A stretch of 64,000 nt of DNA, from the NCBI RefSeq assembly GCF_000620705.1, contig NZ_KK211168.1, positions 481,520 through 545,519 of the forward strand, written 5' to 3'. Position numbers and translations under genes: made by a program. Positions 41,546 to 50,887 of the stretch are shown here, piece after piece (position 1 is the first letter of the stretch; each line of letters begins with the position of its first letter). This DNA is from Nocardioides sp. URHA0020. Lineage in GTDB: Bacteria; Actinomycetota; Actinomycetes; Propionibacteriales; Nocardioidaceae. The notes beneath the pieces are model-generated. The model saw nothing but the letters and a program-made list of their open reading frames with translations, did no database searches and was not told the DNA's origin.

Positions 41546-41923
41546 ATGAAGAAGGCAGTGCTGGCCGGCATCGTGGCCGTCGTGGTGCTGGTGGTCGCCG
41601 TTGGCGGCGCCTGGTGGGCGCTCAGCGGGGACGACGAGTCCACACTGCGCGGAGCCTGCGGGAGCGCCACCTACGAGCTGTCCGCCGAGGATGAGGAAGG
41701 CGGCGTCGAGGTGACCTTCGAGGTCCGGTCCGCGGCCCCCGCGGAGACGTGGCAGGTCGTCATCACCCAGGACGGCACCGAGGTCTACTCCGGCACCCGA
41801 CAGACCGACGAGGACGCCGAGCTCGACGTCGACGTCACCGTCTCGGCGAAGGACGGCTCGTCCTTCACCGCGACCGCCACCCCGCAGGACGGCGAGCCCT
41901 GCACGGCCTCGCTCGACCGCTGA
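41546..41923 (+). CDS. small membrane-anchored extracytoplasmic protein
   Basis: A 125-residue protein whose MKKAVLAG start and helix (about 4-26) form an uncleaved anchor or signal peptide. The outer part begins SGDDESTLRGACGSATYEL, then ETWQVVITQDGTEV and CTASLDR. The two cysteines (38 and about 119) could form a disulfide. It is a distant paralogue of the 24178 and 41953 proteins by the shared central W-x-V-V-x-x-x-D/E-G-x-V pattern. It has a good GAGGAG site and an OmpR-type repeat array upstream, and forms an operon with the next gene 29 bases away. Confidence 0.85.
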   Translation: MKKAVLAGIVAVVVLVVAVGGAWWALSGDDESTLRGACGSATYELSAEDEEGGVEVTFEVRSAAPAETWQVVITQDGTEVYSGTRQTDEDAELDVDVTVSAKDGSSFTATATPQDGEPCTASLDR

Positions 41924-41952
41924 ACGTCCATCGACACCAACGAGGAGACACC

Positions 41953-42354
41953 ATGAAGAAGCAGCTGATCGTCCTGACCACCGCCGGCACCCTGATCGCC
42001 GGCACCGGCGCCGCCCTGGTCGCAGCGCCCGCCCAGGCCGACGGGCCCGAGCGGCACGCGTACGGCACGGTGGCCGGCGCGTCGTACGAGATCGCCGTGG
42101 AGAAGGAGCGCCGCTTCGAGGTCGACGCCGACCTCGACGACGTCGCGGCCGGCTCGAGCTGGCGGATGGTGGTGCGTCACGAGGGCAAGGTCGTCGGCAC
42201 CCGCACGGCGCGCGCCGTGCGCGACGACGGCCGCTGGGAGGTCGACTTCCGCGAGGTCCGCAGCAAGAACACCAAGGGCGCGGACACCTTCAAGGTGACG
42301 ATCAAGCGCGTCGGCGGCCCGAAGGTCGTGCGCACCCTGCGCTTCGCCCGCTGA
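41953..42354 (+). CDS. small secreted protein, paralogue of the 24178 gene
   Basis: A 133-residue exported protein. Signal peptide MKKQLIVLTTAGTLIAGTG runs to a cleavage near AQADGPE. The mature part SYEIAVEKERRFEVDAD, then SSWRMVVRHEGKVVGTRTAR and ADTFKVTIKRVGG, matches the 24178 protein position for position in its second half. Unlike the other two members it lacks cysteines and is very basic and acidic. GAGGAG is 7 bases before the ATG. It is second in the operon with 41546 and ends six bases from the convergent histidine kinase stop. Function is not known. Confidence 0.87.
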   Translation: MKKQLIVLTTAGTLIAGTGAALVAAPAQADGPERHAYGTVAGASYEIAVEKERRFEVDADLDDVAAGSSWRMVVRHEGKVVGTRTARAVRDDGRWEVDFREVRSKNTKGADTFKVTIKRVGGPKVVRTLRFAR

Positions 42355-42360
42355 CGGTCA

Positions 42361-43683
42361 TCAGCGGGCGGCGGGGCCGAGGTCGACGACGACCCGCGCC
42401 CCGCCGTACGGCGAGACGCCCCACGACAGACCGCCACCGGACTCGGTGGCGGTCGTGTCGACGATGGCCAGGCCCAGCCCCGTCGAGCCGGAGCCGGACT
42501 CACCGCGGCCCGCGACGTCGACGCCGTCGGGGAAGCCGGCACCGCCGTCTTCGACCGTCAGCCGGAGCCCGCCCGCGTCGCGGTCCGCGAGGACGACCAG
42601 CACGGCGGCGTCGTCCGGGGTGTGGGAGAAGACGTTGTCGAGCAGCACGTCGACCAACGCCCGGAGGTCCTCCTCCGAGGTCGGCACCAGCACCGGGCGG
42701 GTCGGCTCGACCCGGACCTCGAAGGGCCGCCCCTGGTCCTCGGCCAGCGGCGCCCAGAAGTGCACCCGCTCGGCCAGGACGGCCACCGCGTCCGACTGGG
42801 GCGCCACGCCCTCACGCTCCGAGCGGCGGGCCTCGCGGACGACGTGGTCGACGGTCGCCTGGAGCTCGTCGAGATCGGCGCCCAGGCGGGCCCGGTCGTC
42901 GGGATCGGTCAGGGCGTCGACCCGCAGGCGGAGCGCGGTCATGGGTGTCCGGAGCCGGTGGGAGACGTCGGCGACGCTCGCCCGCTCCCGCTCGAGCAGG
43001 TCCTCGATGCGGCCGACCAGCCGGTTCATGGCCGTCGTCAGCTCGCGCACCTCGGGCGGACCGGACGGGTCGAGGGTCTCCGGTCGGCGCCGCTCCCCCA
43101 GGTGCGTCGCGTACGTCGCGAGCCGGCGGATCGGCACCACGAACGACCGGCCCAGCCGGTCGGCGAGCACCAGGGCGCCGACCAGCAGCACCACACCCAG
43201 GAGGAGGAGGACCAGCCAGCTGCGGACGATGTCGGACTCCAGGCCCGGCGGGCGCACCTCCACCCGGATCACCGGGGTGTCCTGCGGCGCCACACTGCTG
43301 CCGCCGAGCGACACCGGGACCAGGATCTCGGAGCCCCCGTCGACGTCGCGCACGCTCGCCTGGCCCGTCAGCCGGGCCTGGACGACGTCGGCATCCTCGC
43401 CCGGAGCCGGCCCGATGCCCTCGCCGCCCGGGTGCAGCGCCGAGGGCGGGTAGAGCACGGTCGTCGTCACGTCGTCGCCGCGGTTGACCTTCTCCAGGTA
43501 CGTCGCCACGGCGCCGCGGTCCTGCCCGGAGACGACCGACTCGGTGGCCTGCACCTCCAGGGCGGCGCGCGACAGCCGGTCCTCGAGGGCGTAGCTGCGC
43601 AGCAGCACGGCCATCGGCACCAGCATCGCGAGCAGCACCATGGTCACCGCGGCCGCGACGGTCAGGATCAGGCTGCGACGCAC
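42361..43683 (-). CDS. sensor histidine kinase
   Basis: A 440-residue membrane sensor kinase. Two helices (about 5-29 and 155-175) flank an extracytoplasmic domain with RVEVRPPGLESD at its end. A HAMP domain follows (VVPIRRLATYATHLGERRRPE), then HisKA with His242 in VADVSHRLRTPMTALRLRVDAL and a GHKL ATPase (VDVLLDNVFSHTPD, GGAGFPDG, GSTGLGLAIV). It phosphorylates the response regulator encoded 4 bases upstream. It probably reads the cell envelope, given its external domain and the small secreted proteins next door. Confidence 0.94.
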   Translation of the reverse strand: MRRSLILTVAAAVTMVLLAMLVPMAVLLRSYALEDRLSRAALEVQATESVVSGQDRGAVATYLEKVNRGDDVTTTVLYPPSALHPGGEGIGPAPGEDADVVQARLTGQASVRDVDGGSEILVPVSLGGSSVAPQDTPVIRVEVRPPGLESDIVRSWLVLLLLGVVLLVGALVLADRLGRSFVVPIRRLATYATHLGERRRPETLDPSGPPEVRELTTAMNRLVGRIEDLLERERASVADVSHRLRTPMTALRLRVDALTDPDDRARLGADLDELQATVDHVVREARRSEREGVAPQSDAVAVLAERVHFWAPLAEDQGRPFEVRVEPTRPVLVPTSEEDLRALVDVLLDNVFSHTPDDAAVLVVLADRDAGGLRLTVEDGGAGFPDGVDVAGRGESGSGSTGLGLAIVDTTATESGGGLSWGVSPYGGARVVVDLGPAAR

Positions 43684-43687
43684 CGGG

Positions 43688-44380
43688 TCACTCCGTCGGG
43701 TCGGGCGCGGACAGTCGTACGCCGACGCCGCGCACCGTGTGCAGGTAGCGCGGCTCCGCCGCCGACTCCCCCAGCTTGCGGCGCAGCCAGGACAGGTGGA
43801 CGTCGACGGTCTTGTCCGAGCCGCCCCACGGCTGGTGCCAGACCTCGGTCAGCAGCTCGCGCTTGGTGACCACCTCGCCCGGTCGCTCGGCCAGGTGCCG
43901 GAGCAGGTCGAACTCGCGCGGGCTCAGGTCCAGCACGGCCCCGTCGATGCTCGCGCGCCGGGCCGCCGGCTCGATCTCCAGACCACCCACCACCACGGCG
44001 CGCCGCGTCGCCGTGCCGCCGCCGACCCGGCGCATGACCGCACGGATCCGGGCCTCCAGCTGGTCGGTCGTGAAGGGCTTGACGACGTAGTCGTCGGCCC
44101 CGGCGTCGAGGCAGCCGACCAGGGACGGGTCGTCGTCGCGGGCGCTCGCGACGATGACCGGGACGTCGCTGACCGCCCGGAGCATCTGCAGGACCTGGGT
44201 GCCGTCGACGTCGGGCAGGCCGAGGTCGAGGATCACCAGGTCGGGCCGGTTGTCGACCGCCATCGCCAGGCCCTGCATCCCGGTCGCGGCCGACGTGACC
44301 GCGTGTCCGCGCTCGTCGAGCGAGCGCATCAGCAGCGGCCGGATGCGCGGGTCGTCCTCGATGATCAGCACCTGGGCCAC
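43688..44380 (-). CDS. OmpR-family response regulator
   Basis: A 230-residue regulator. The receiver domain has Asp9-Asp10 acidic pocket (IIEDD), phosphoacceptor Asp52 in LVILDLGLPDVDG and Lys101 in VVKPF. The DNA-binding domain is the winged helix of OmpR/PhoB (LDLSPREFDLLRHLAERPGEV, then VDVHLSWLRRKLG). It is the first gene of the two-gene operon with the kinase. The upstream 11-bp-periodic repeats (44421-44453) are suited to its own binding. I infer that it controls itself, the divergent gene at 44483, and the small secreted genes at 41546. Confidence 0.95.
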   Translation of the reverse strand: MAQVLIIEDDPRIRPLLMRSLDERGHAVTSAATGMQGLAMAVDNRPDLVILDLGLPDVDGTQVLQMLRAVSDVPVIVASARDDDPSLVGCLDAGADDYVVKPFTTDQLEARIRAVMRRVGGGTATRRAVVVGGLEIEPAARRASIDGAVLDLSPREFDLLRHLAERPGEVVTKRELLTEVWHQPWGGSDKTVDVHLSWLRRKLGESAAEPRYLHTVRGVGVRLSAPDPTE

Positions 44381-44420
44381 GCGTGCAACCTAGCCGGGCC
44401 TCCCACCACGACCGGTGCTC

Positions 44421-44453
44421 CTTAGCCGCGCCTTAACCGTCCGCTAGCCGAAC
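44421..44453. promoter_or_regulatory. OmpR-type direct repeats in the response-regulator promoter
   Basis: CTTAGCCGCGC (44421-44431), CTTAACCGTCC (44432-44442) and GCTAGCCGAAC (44443-44453) repeat with an 11-bp period, one helical turn. They lie in the 102-bp region between the response regulator start (44380) and the divergent gene (44483), so both genes are candidate targets. TTA is rare in this DNA, which makes the pattern stand out. Confidence 0.6.
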
Positions 44454-44482
44454 GCTGTGCTCGGCGGCGGCACGATGGCGGC

Positions 44483-44941
44483 GTGACCGACGAGCCCACC
44501 GAGCGCCGACAGCGGCGCCGCCGCCTCGGCGGCTACGTCCTGGCGTGGCTGGTCGCCGCGGCCGTCGCCGTCGCCGTCGGCGTCGTCGCGGTCTCGTCGG
44601 TCGGCGCCAGCGTGCGGGACCGTGGGCCACTCGGCAACGACGTACCCGACGTCGACGCCACCGAGGGGGCCGCCACTCCCGAGCCCTCCGCCGCCGTCGT
44701 CCGGCGCACCGTCGACGGCGAGTTCGGGTCCTTCGCGGTCGAGTGCCGGGGCGCGGTCGCGTACGGCCGGGCGGCGGTGCCGGCGGCGGGCTGGCGCGTC
44801 ATCAGCTACGAGCAGGGCCCCGACGACGACGTGGACGCCGTCTTCGCCCGCGGTGGCCGCTCGGTCGAGCTCGAGGTCTACTGCAACCAGGGTCGACCGA
44901 CGATCGGAGACCGCGAGGTCAAGACGCTCCCCGACGACTGA
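44483..44941 (+). CDS. membrane-anchored hypothetical protein
   Basis: A 152-residue protein with a basic cytoplasmic start (RRQRRRRLGG), one membrane helix (about 18-40), and an extracytoplasmic part containing SFAVECRGAVAYGRAAV and ELEVYCNQGRPTIGDREV. Two cysteines may pair. I do not recognise a family. It is divergent from the response regulator across the 11-bp repeats, so it is a likely regulon member. A signal-input or target role beside the kinase is speculation. Confidence 0.7.
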   Translation: MTDEPTERRQRRRRLGGYVLAWLVAAAVAVAVGVVAVSSVGASVRDRGPLGNDVPDVDATEGAATPEPSAAVVRRTVDGEFGSFAVECRGAVAYGRAAVPAAGWRVISYEQGPDDDVDAVFARGGRSVELEVYCNQGRPTIGDREVKTLPDD

Positions 44942-45013
44942 CCTCCCCACCGCCGGGAGCCTCGCCGGCCACACAACGCTCAGGTCCGGCCGTCCGGGAC
45001 CGATGGGCAGAGC

Positions 45014-46207
45014 ATGCGGAATCTCGGTCGAAGGCTCATCGCTGCTCTCTCCATGCTGGCCCTCGGTGCCGGGTGCGTCCTGATGGTGGACGCGCCGGCC
45101 CGATCGGCACCGGCGCCCGGCACCCTGGTGGGCTACTTCCCCGGCGCGCAGCAGTCCGGTCAGTCCGGCTCGGCGCGCAGCTTCTACGACGTCGTCGCCG
45201 GCCAGCTCGGCACCCCGCAGGTCTACCGCGCCTTCCTGACGGCGCCGCCCAGCGGGTCGTTCACAGGCTCCGTCGCGGACTTCGGCCCGGCGGTCGTGGT
45301 GTCGTTCAAGGGCGATCCCGTCGCCGTCGCCTCCGGCCGCTACGACAGCAGCCTGAGGGCGTGGTTCGCGTCGATCCCCTCGACCCGCACCGTGTGGTGG
45401 TCCTACTTCCACGAGCCCGAGGACGACATCGAGCGGGGTGCCTTCACCCCGGCGCAGTACCGCGCCGCGTGGCGCCACCTCATCGACCTCGCGCCCCAGC
45501 GCGCCAACCTGCACCCGACCCTCATCCTGATGCAGTGGTCGCTGACCCGAGCGTCCCGGCCGATCGACCAGTACGTCGTACCGGGGCTGGCGACCCTCGC
45601 GTGGGACGCCTACGAGTCGAAGTCGCACGCCGACGCCGCCGCACTCCTCTCCGCAGCCAAGGCCTCGTCCAGCCGGTTCGGGCTGCGGTTCGCCGTGGCC
45701 GAGACCTCCGTCATGATGGAGCGGTCCGCCGGGCGGGACCGCGCCCAGGTCGTCGCGACCTTCGCCCGCGAGCTGCTCGCCTACGCTCGCGCGCAGGACG
45801 CCGACTTCGTCACCTGGTTCGAGACCGACAAGTCCGGCCTGGGCACGATCGAGCAGGACTGGCGACTGTCGCCGTACGCCGCGGCCGCCGGCGTGTGGCG
45901 CACCGCGATGGCCGCCACGCCCACGGCCTCCTCCTCGCCCTCGACGGCACCGCTGCCCCCGACCAAGCCGCACCCCCGGCCCAAGCCCAGGTACGCCGAC
46001 GCCGACCATGACGGGCTCTCCAACCGTCGTGAACGTCGATTGCACACCAACCCCCGCCGGCACGACACCGACCACGACGGGCTCGGTGACGGCCGCGAGG
46101 TACGCCGCCTGCACACGAACCCGCGCAAGCGCGACACCGATCACGACGGCGTCTCCGACCGACGCGAGGTGCGTCGCGGCACGGACCCGCGACGAGCCGG
46201 GCGCTAG
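45014..46207 (+). CDS. secreted GH26-like hydrolase with C-terminal TSP3-type calcium repeats
   Basis: A 397-residue exported protein. After a signal peptide (about 1-33) comes a TIM-barrel-like domain. VWWSYFHEPEDD has Glu134 in the HEP context of the GH26 acid catalyst, and FAVAETSVM has Glu230 as the likely nucleophile. These suggest a GH26-type beta-mannanase or related glucanase, but I cannot confirm the substrate. After a Ser/Pro-rich linker, residues about 330-397 carry three DADHDGLSN-like aspartate repeats with NRRERRLHTNPR linkers. These resemble thrombospondin type 3 calcium-binding repeats and probably anchor it to the cell surface. Confidence 0.8.
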   Translation: MRNLGRRLIAALSMLALGAGCVLMVDAPARSAPAPGTLVGYFPGAQQSGQSGSARSFYDVVAGQLGTPQVYRAFLTAPPSGSFTGSVADFGPAVVVSFKGDPVAVASGRYDSSLRAWFASIPSTRTVWWSYFHEPEDDIERGAFTPAQYRAAWRHLIDLAPQRANLHPTLILMQWSLTRASRPIDQYVVPGLATLAWDAYESKSHADAAALLSAAKASSSRFGLRFAVAETSVMMERSAGRDRAQVVATFARELLAYARAQDADFVTWFETDKSGLGTIEQDWRLSPYAAAAGVWRTAMAATPTASSSPSTAPLPPTKPHPRPKPRYADADHDGLSNRRERRLHTNPRRHDTDHDGLGDGREVRRLHTNPRKRDTDHDGVSDRREVRRGTDPRRAGR

Positions 46208-47700
46208 GAGGCGGAGGCCTCCGCCTGCTCCGCCAGCCGCACCCGGCTGTGCCGGTGTCCGTAGGCGAAGTAGATGATGAAGCCGATCGCCATCCAGACG
46301 ACGAACCGCAGCCAGGTCTCCACGGTCAGGTTCAGCATCAGGTAGAGGCAGACCAGCGCCGCCAGGACCGGCAGGTAGGGGCTGAGCGGCACCTTGAAGG
46401 GCCGCTCCAGGTCGGGTCGCGTGCGCCGCAGGATCGGGACCGCGAGGGAGACCAGGAGGAACGCGGTCAGCGTCCCGATGTTGACCATCTCCTCGAGCTT
46501 CTCGATCGGCGTGAAGCCGGCGATCACGGCCACCATCGCGCCGATCGTGAGGGTGATCCGGACCGGGGTGCCGGTCTTCGGGTTGGTGTGGGCGAAGGCG
46601 GTCGGCAGCAGACCGTCGCGGCTCATCGCGAAGAGCACCCGGACGGCGCCGATCATCAGGGTCATCACGACCGTGGTGAGACCGGCGACGGCGCCGGCGG
46701 CGATCATGGTCGCGAAGCCGTCCTTGCCGACGGAGGTGAAGGCGGTGGCGAGCGCGGCGTTGGGGTCGATCTTGTCGTAGGGGACCATGCCGGTGATCAC
46801 CAGCGCGACGGCCATGTAGAGCACCGTGCAGATCGCGAGCGAGCCGAGGATGCCCTTGGGCAGGTCCTTCTGCGGGTTGTTGGCCTCCTCGGCCGTGGTG
46901 GCGACCACGTCGAAGCCGATGTAGGCGAAGAACACCACGGACGCCGCCGAGATGATCCCCAGGACGCCGAAGGTCTGCGGCTGGACGCCGAGCACCCACT
47001 GCAGCAGCGGCTGGGTCAGGCCGCTGGACTCGACCGGGTCGGCGGCCGGCGGGATGAAGGGGTGGTAGTTGGCGCCGGTGACGTAGAAGAGCCCGGCGAT
47101 GATCACGAACAGCACGATGAAGAGCTTGATCGCGACCAGGAAGAGGTTGACCCGCAGCGACTCCTTGATGCCGATCGCGATCAGCGTGGTCAGCACCAGC
47201 ACGAGCAGCACCGCGGCGAGGTTGAAGTGGCCCCAGCTGAACTCGGCCGAGTCGACCGGACCGACCGAGGACGGCCAGGTGATGCCGATCTCGTCGAGGA
47301 AGGTCACCAGGTAGGTGCTCCAGCCCTGCGCGACGACCGACGCACCGAGCATCAGCTCCAGGATCAGGTCCCACCCGATGATCCAGGCGACCAGCTCACC
47401 GAGGGTCGCGTAGGAGAACGTGTACGCCGATCCGGCGACCGGCACCGTCGAGGCGAACTCGGCGTAGCACAGCGCCGCGAGGGCGCAGCAGATCGCGGCC
47501 AGCAGGAAGGAGAAGACCACGCCCGGCCCGGCGTACTGGCTGGCGACCTTGCCGGTCAGCGTGAAGATGCCGGCACCGATGACGACCCCGATGCCGAAGA
47601 CCGTGAGGTCGAGCGCCGTGAGTCCCTTCTTGAGCTTGAACTCGACGTCCTCGGTGTCCTCGAGGGACTGCTCGATCGACTTGGTCCGCAGCACGTTCAT
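46204..47700 (-). CDS. amino acid permease, APC family
   Basis: A 498-residue permease with about 12 to 14 helices of the APC superfamily (YhdG/cationic amino acid transporter group). The first helices read LTVFGIGVVIGAGIFTLTG, the consensus unwound helix-1 segment that binds the substrate amino and carboxyl groups, and VPVAGSAYTFSYATLGELVAWIIGWDL follows in helix 3. The substrate amino acid cannot be told. It overlaps the peptidase gene upstream by four bases (ATGA) and its stop overlaps the convergent GH26-like stop by four bases. Confidence 0.93.
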   Translation of the reverse strand: MNVLRTKSIEQSLEDTEDVEFKLKKGLTALDLTVFGIGVVIGAGIFTLTGKVASQYAGPGVVFSFLLAAICCALAALCYAEFASTVPVAGSAYTFSYATLGELVAWIIGWDLILELMLGASVVAQGWSTYLVTFLDEIGITWPSSVGPVDSAEFSWGHFNLAAVLLVLVLTTLIAIGIKESLRVNLFLVAIKLFIVLFVIIAGLFYVTGANYHPFIPPAADPVESSGLTQPLLQWVLGVQPQTFGVLGIISAASVVFFAYIGFDVVATTAEEANNPQKDLPKGILGSLAICTVLYMAVALVITGMVPYDKIDPNAALATAFTSVGKDGFATMIAAGAVAGLTTVVMTLMIGAVRVLFAMSRDGLLPTAFAHTNPKTGTPVRITLTIGAMVAVIAGFTPIEKLEEMVNIGTLTAFLLVSLAVPILRRTRPDLERPFKVPLSPYLPVLAALVCLYLMLNLTVETWLRFVVWMAIGFIIYFAYGHRHSRVRLAEQAEASAS

Positions 47701-48983
47701 GACCCCACACTCTCCTCCGAGCCGGGAGTCGAAACCAGACCCCCGTCATCACCGGATCCGGCCGCGTACGTCGCCAGGATCATCCGGTCCGCCTGCTGGG
47801 CGAGGTCCTTGGTGCTGGTGGCGAACTGGTCGCGCAGCACGTCGCCGGGGTCGACCCCCGGCTCGGCGAGGGCGTCGAGCAGCAGCCAGGGGGCGTCGTC
47901 GCCGTACGAGTCGGCGACGTACTCGACCGCCCACCACGCCAGTCCGTAGTGGGCCTGCGAGTCGTCGTCGTTGAAGGACGCGTCGTCGGGGAGGTCGCCG
48001 GCACCCGCCTCGGCCGCTCGCAGCGCGGCGCCGGGCAGGCGGCGGTCCTCCGGCGCGAGGGGCCGCACCGAGACCCACTCGGCGAGTCCCTCGGACAGCC
48101 ACACCGGGGCCTGGTCGTCGTGGCTGCCGACCGCGACGTGGGTCAGCTCGTGGCGCACCAGCCGGTCGCGCGCGGGGCCGGGATCGTCGATCACCCGCGG
48201 GTTGAGCACGAACCGGGTGCCGTCACCGGCCGGGAACGAGACCGCGTCGAGATCACCGGGGTCGTCTCCGGGCACGTCCTCCAGACCGTCCAGGAACGTG
48301 CGGTCCGAGAGCGCGTAGACGACAACCGTGCGCGTCCAGTCGTAGGGCACCCACGCGGAGACGTCGCTGATCCCCGCCTCCACCGAGGTCAGGAGCGACC
48401 CCGCCGCGTCGGCCGAGTCGGGGTCGAAGATGCCCAGCACCCCGGCGCCGGCACGGACCTCGATCGGTCCGAGGTCCCAGGGCTGCTGCTGGACCCGGTG
48501 CTTGGCCTCCCAGCGGCGGTCGGTCACCGACGCCAGGCGCATCCGCCCGGACTCCCCGGTCGGGACGAAGCGGAACCGGTCACGGGTGGCGACCGGCGCG
48601 GCGTCGTACCCGTCGAGCTGCATGACCTCCTCGACCGTGGCCCAGTAGCCGTGGCCGTCGCGCACCAGGCTTGCCGGGTCGAAGCGGTAGCGGAAGCGGG
48701 CGAGGGGCAGCTGGGTCAGGTTGGCGTACCAGGTCTGCTGCTGCTCCCGGAACCTGCGACCGCCGCCGAGCGTGCGGGTGAACGCGTCGACGTCGGCCGC
48801 GTTGACGGCGTCGGAGCGGGCGGCCAGGGCCTCGTCGACGGCGACGGCGACGTCGGCCGGTGCGGGCGACGCCGGGGCCGCCGCCGGGGCCCGGTCGCCG
48901 CCGCAGGCGGTGAGCGCGGAGCCCGTCAGGCTGAGGGCCAGGAGGACCGCGACGGTCCGTGGGCTACGGCGTGTGCTCGACAT
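47697..48983 (-). CDS. lipoprotein with HExxH metallopeptidase-like domain
   Basis: A 428-residue predicted lipoprotein; the lipobox LTAC has Cys27. A SnoaL-like or NTF2-like segment lies at about 45-165. The C-terminal domain carries HELTHVAVG at 278-286 with a downstream WLSEGLAEW (Glu298), the HExxH plus distal Glu layout of gluzincin, peptidase MA-like proteins. It would act outside the membrane, with zinc bound by His278, His282 and Glu298. The substrate is unknown. Its start overlaps dxs by 20 bases and it overlaps the permease, so all three are one transcript. Confidence 0.87.
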   Translation of the reverse strand: MSSTRRSPRTVAVLLALSLTGSALTACGGDRAPAAAPASPAPADVAVAVDEALAARSDAVNAADVDAFTRTLGGGRRFREQQQTWYANLTQLPLARFRYRFDPASLVRDGHGYWATVEEVMQLDGYDAAPVATRDRFRFVPTGESGRMRLASVTDRRWEAKHRVQQQPWDLGPIEVRAGAGVLGIFDPDSADAAGSLLTSVEAGISDVSAWVPYDWTRTVVVYALSDRTFLDGLEDVPGDDPGDLDAVSFPAGDGTRFVLNPRVIDDPGPARDRLVRHELTHVAVGSHDDQAPVWLSEGLAEWVSVRPLAPEDRRLPGAALRAAEAGAGDLPDDASFNDDDSQAHYGLAWWAVEYVADSYGDDAPWLLLDALAEPGVDPGDVLRDQFATSTKDLAQQADRMILATYAAGSGDDGGLVSTPGSEESVGS

Positions 48984-50868
48984 CGAGGGGAGAACGACCG
49001 TCGGACAGCGAGGTCATGTCTTCCACGATGCCCAGGGCGATGGCCTGGGGGGTGAGACCGATCCGTTCGAGGATCACGGCCCGCTTGGCGTGGCTCAGGA
49101 AGTCCTGCGGGATGCCGTGCAGCCGGAAGGGGGTGTGCACGCCTGCCGCGTTGAGCGTCTGCAGGAGCACGGCGCCGCAGCCGCCGATCTCGCCGTTGTC
49201 CTCGATGCTGACCACGAGCCGGTGCTCACGGGCCAGCTCGATGATCGCCGGGTCGACCGGCTTGACCCAGCGCGGGTCCACGACGGTGACGCCGATGCCC
49301 TGGGCGACGAGCCGCTCGGCGACGCCGATCGCGAGGGTCGCCATCGAGCCGACAGCCACGACCAGCACGTCCTTGGTGCCGTTGCGCACGAGCACGTCGC
49401 AGCCACCGACCTGGGCGATGGCCTCGACGTCGGCGGGCGGCGGCCCCTTGGGGTAGCGCACCACGGTCGGGACGTCGTCGACCTCGACGGCCTCGTTGAG
49501 CAGCTCGCGCAGCCGCGTCGCGTCACGCGGCGCGGCGAGCCGCAGACCGGGCACGACCTGGAGGATCGACATGTCCCACATGCCGTTGTGGCTGGCGCCG
49601 TCGTCACCGGTGACCCCGGAGCGGTCCAGGACGAAGGTGACACCGCACTTGTGCAGCGCGACGTCCATCAGGACCTGGTCGAAGGCCCGGTTGAGGAAGG
49701 TCGCGTAGACCGCGAAGACCGGGTGCAGGCCACCGAGCGCGAGCCCGGCGGCCGAGGTCGCGGCGTGCTGCTCGGCGATGCCGACGTCGAAGGTGCGGTC
49801 GGGGAAGCGGGCCTGGAACTTGTCGAGGCCGACCGGGTGCACCATCGCGGCCGTGATGGCCACGACGTCCTTGCGCCGCTGGCCGATCCGCACGATCTCG
49901 TCCGCGAAGACGTCGGTCCAGATCTCGGCCTTCGGGTTCTCCTCGCCGGTGTCGACGTCGAAGGGCCCCGGCGAGTGGAACTGGTCGGCCTCGTGGCGCT
50001 CCGCGGCGTCGTACCCGAAGCCCTTGCGGGTCAGGGCGTGCACGATGACGGGGCCGTTGAACTTCTTCGCCTGCGCGAGCATCTGCTCCATCGCGGCGCG
50101 GTCGTGGCCGTCGACGGGGCCGACGTACTTGAGCCCGAGGTCCTCGAAGAGACCCTGGGGCGCGAGCGCGTCCTTGACCCCCTTCTTCATCGCGTGGAGG
50201 GCGTCGTACACGGCGGACCCGACACCCGGGACGGCGTTGAGGCGGCGCTTGACGAGGTCGAGCACGGACTCGTAGCGCGGGTTGGTGCGTAGTCCGGTCA
50301 GCGCCGTGGCGAGGCCGCCGATGGTCGGCGTGTAGGAGCGACCGTTGTCGTTGACGACGATGACGAGCTTGCTGCTGCTCGCGATCGCGATGTTGTTGAG
50401 CGCCTCCCAGGCCATGCCGCCGGTCAGGGCGCCGTCACCGATCACGGCGACGACGTGCCGGTCCTCGCCGCGGATCGTGAAGGCCTTGGCGAGGCCGTCG
50501 GCGTAGCTTAGGGCGGTCGAGGCGTGGGAGTTCTCGACGATGTCGTGGTCGGACTCGTCCTGGCTCGGGTAGCCGCTGACGCCGCCCTCCTGGCGCAGCT
50601 TGGCGAAGCCCGCCATCCGCCCGGTGAGCAGCTTGTGGACGTAGGCCTGGTGGCCGGTGTCGAAGACGACTCGGTCGCTCGGGGAGTCGAACACCCGGTG
50701 GATGGCCATCGTCAGCTCGACGACGCCCAGGTTGGGACCGAGGTGACCGCCGGTGCGGCTGCAGGTGTCCACGAGGAAGTCGCGGATCTCACTGCCGAGC
50801 TGCTCGAGCTGGGCGTCGGAGAAGCCGCGCAGATCGCGCGGCGACGTGATCGATTCCAGGATGCCCAT
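48964..50868 (-). CDS. dxs: 1-deoxy-D-xylulose-5-phosphate synthase
   Basis: A 634-residue thiamine-diphosphate enzyme that joins pyruvate and glyceraldehyde 3-phosphate in the first step of the MEP route to isoprenoids. The GDG motif [19 protein letters not shown] binds ThDP-magnesium. [15 protein letters not shown] and [19 protein letters not shown] are hallmarks, and the transketolase-like domain carries [21 protein letters not shown] sequence. ATG 50868 is chosen; the longer frame upstream is not DXS-like. It sits between an SMP-30 type gene and the peptidase gene in a dense same-strand operon. Confidence 0.97.
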   Translation of the reverse strand: MGILESITSPRDLRGFSDAQLEQLGSEIRDFLVDTCSRTGGHLGPNLGVVELTMAIHRVFDSPSDRVVFDTGHQAYVHKLLTGRMAGFAKLRQEGGVSGYPSQDESDHDIVENSHASTALSYADGLAKAFTIRGEDRHVVAVIGDGALTGGMAWEALNNIAIASSSKLVIVVNDNGRSYTPTIGGLATALTGLRTNPRYESVLDLVKRRLNAVPGVGSAVYDALHAMKKGVKDALAPQGLFEDLGLKYVGPVDGHDRAAMEQMLAQAKKFNGPVIVHALTRKGFGYDAAERHEADQFHSPGPFDVDTGEENPKAEIWTDVFADEIVRIGQRRKDVVAITAAMVHPVGLDKFQARFPDRTFDVGIAEQHAATSAAGLALGGLHPVFAVYATFLNRAFDQVLMDVALHKCGVTFVLDRSGVTGDDGASHNGMWDMSILQVVPGLRLAAPRDATRLRELLNEAVEVDDVPTVVRYPKGPPPADVEAIAQVGGCDVLVRNGTKDVLVVAVGSMATLAIGVAERLVAQGIGVTVVDPRWVKPVDPAIIELAREHRLVVSIEDNGEIGGCGAVLLQTLNAAGVHTPFRLHGIPQDFLSHAKRAVILERIGLTPQAIALGIVEDMTSLSDGRSPLDVEHTP

Positions 50869-50887
50869 AGCGGCCGAGTGTACGTGT

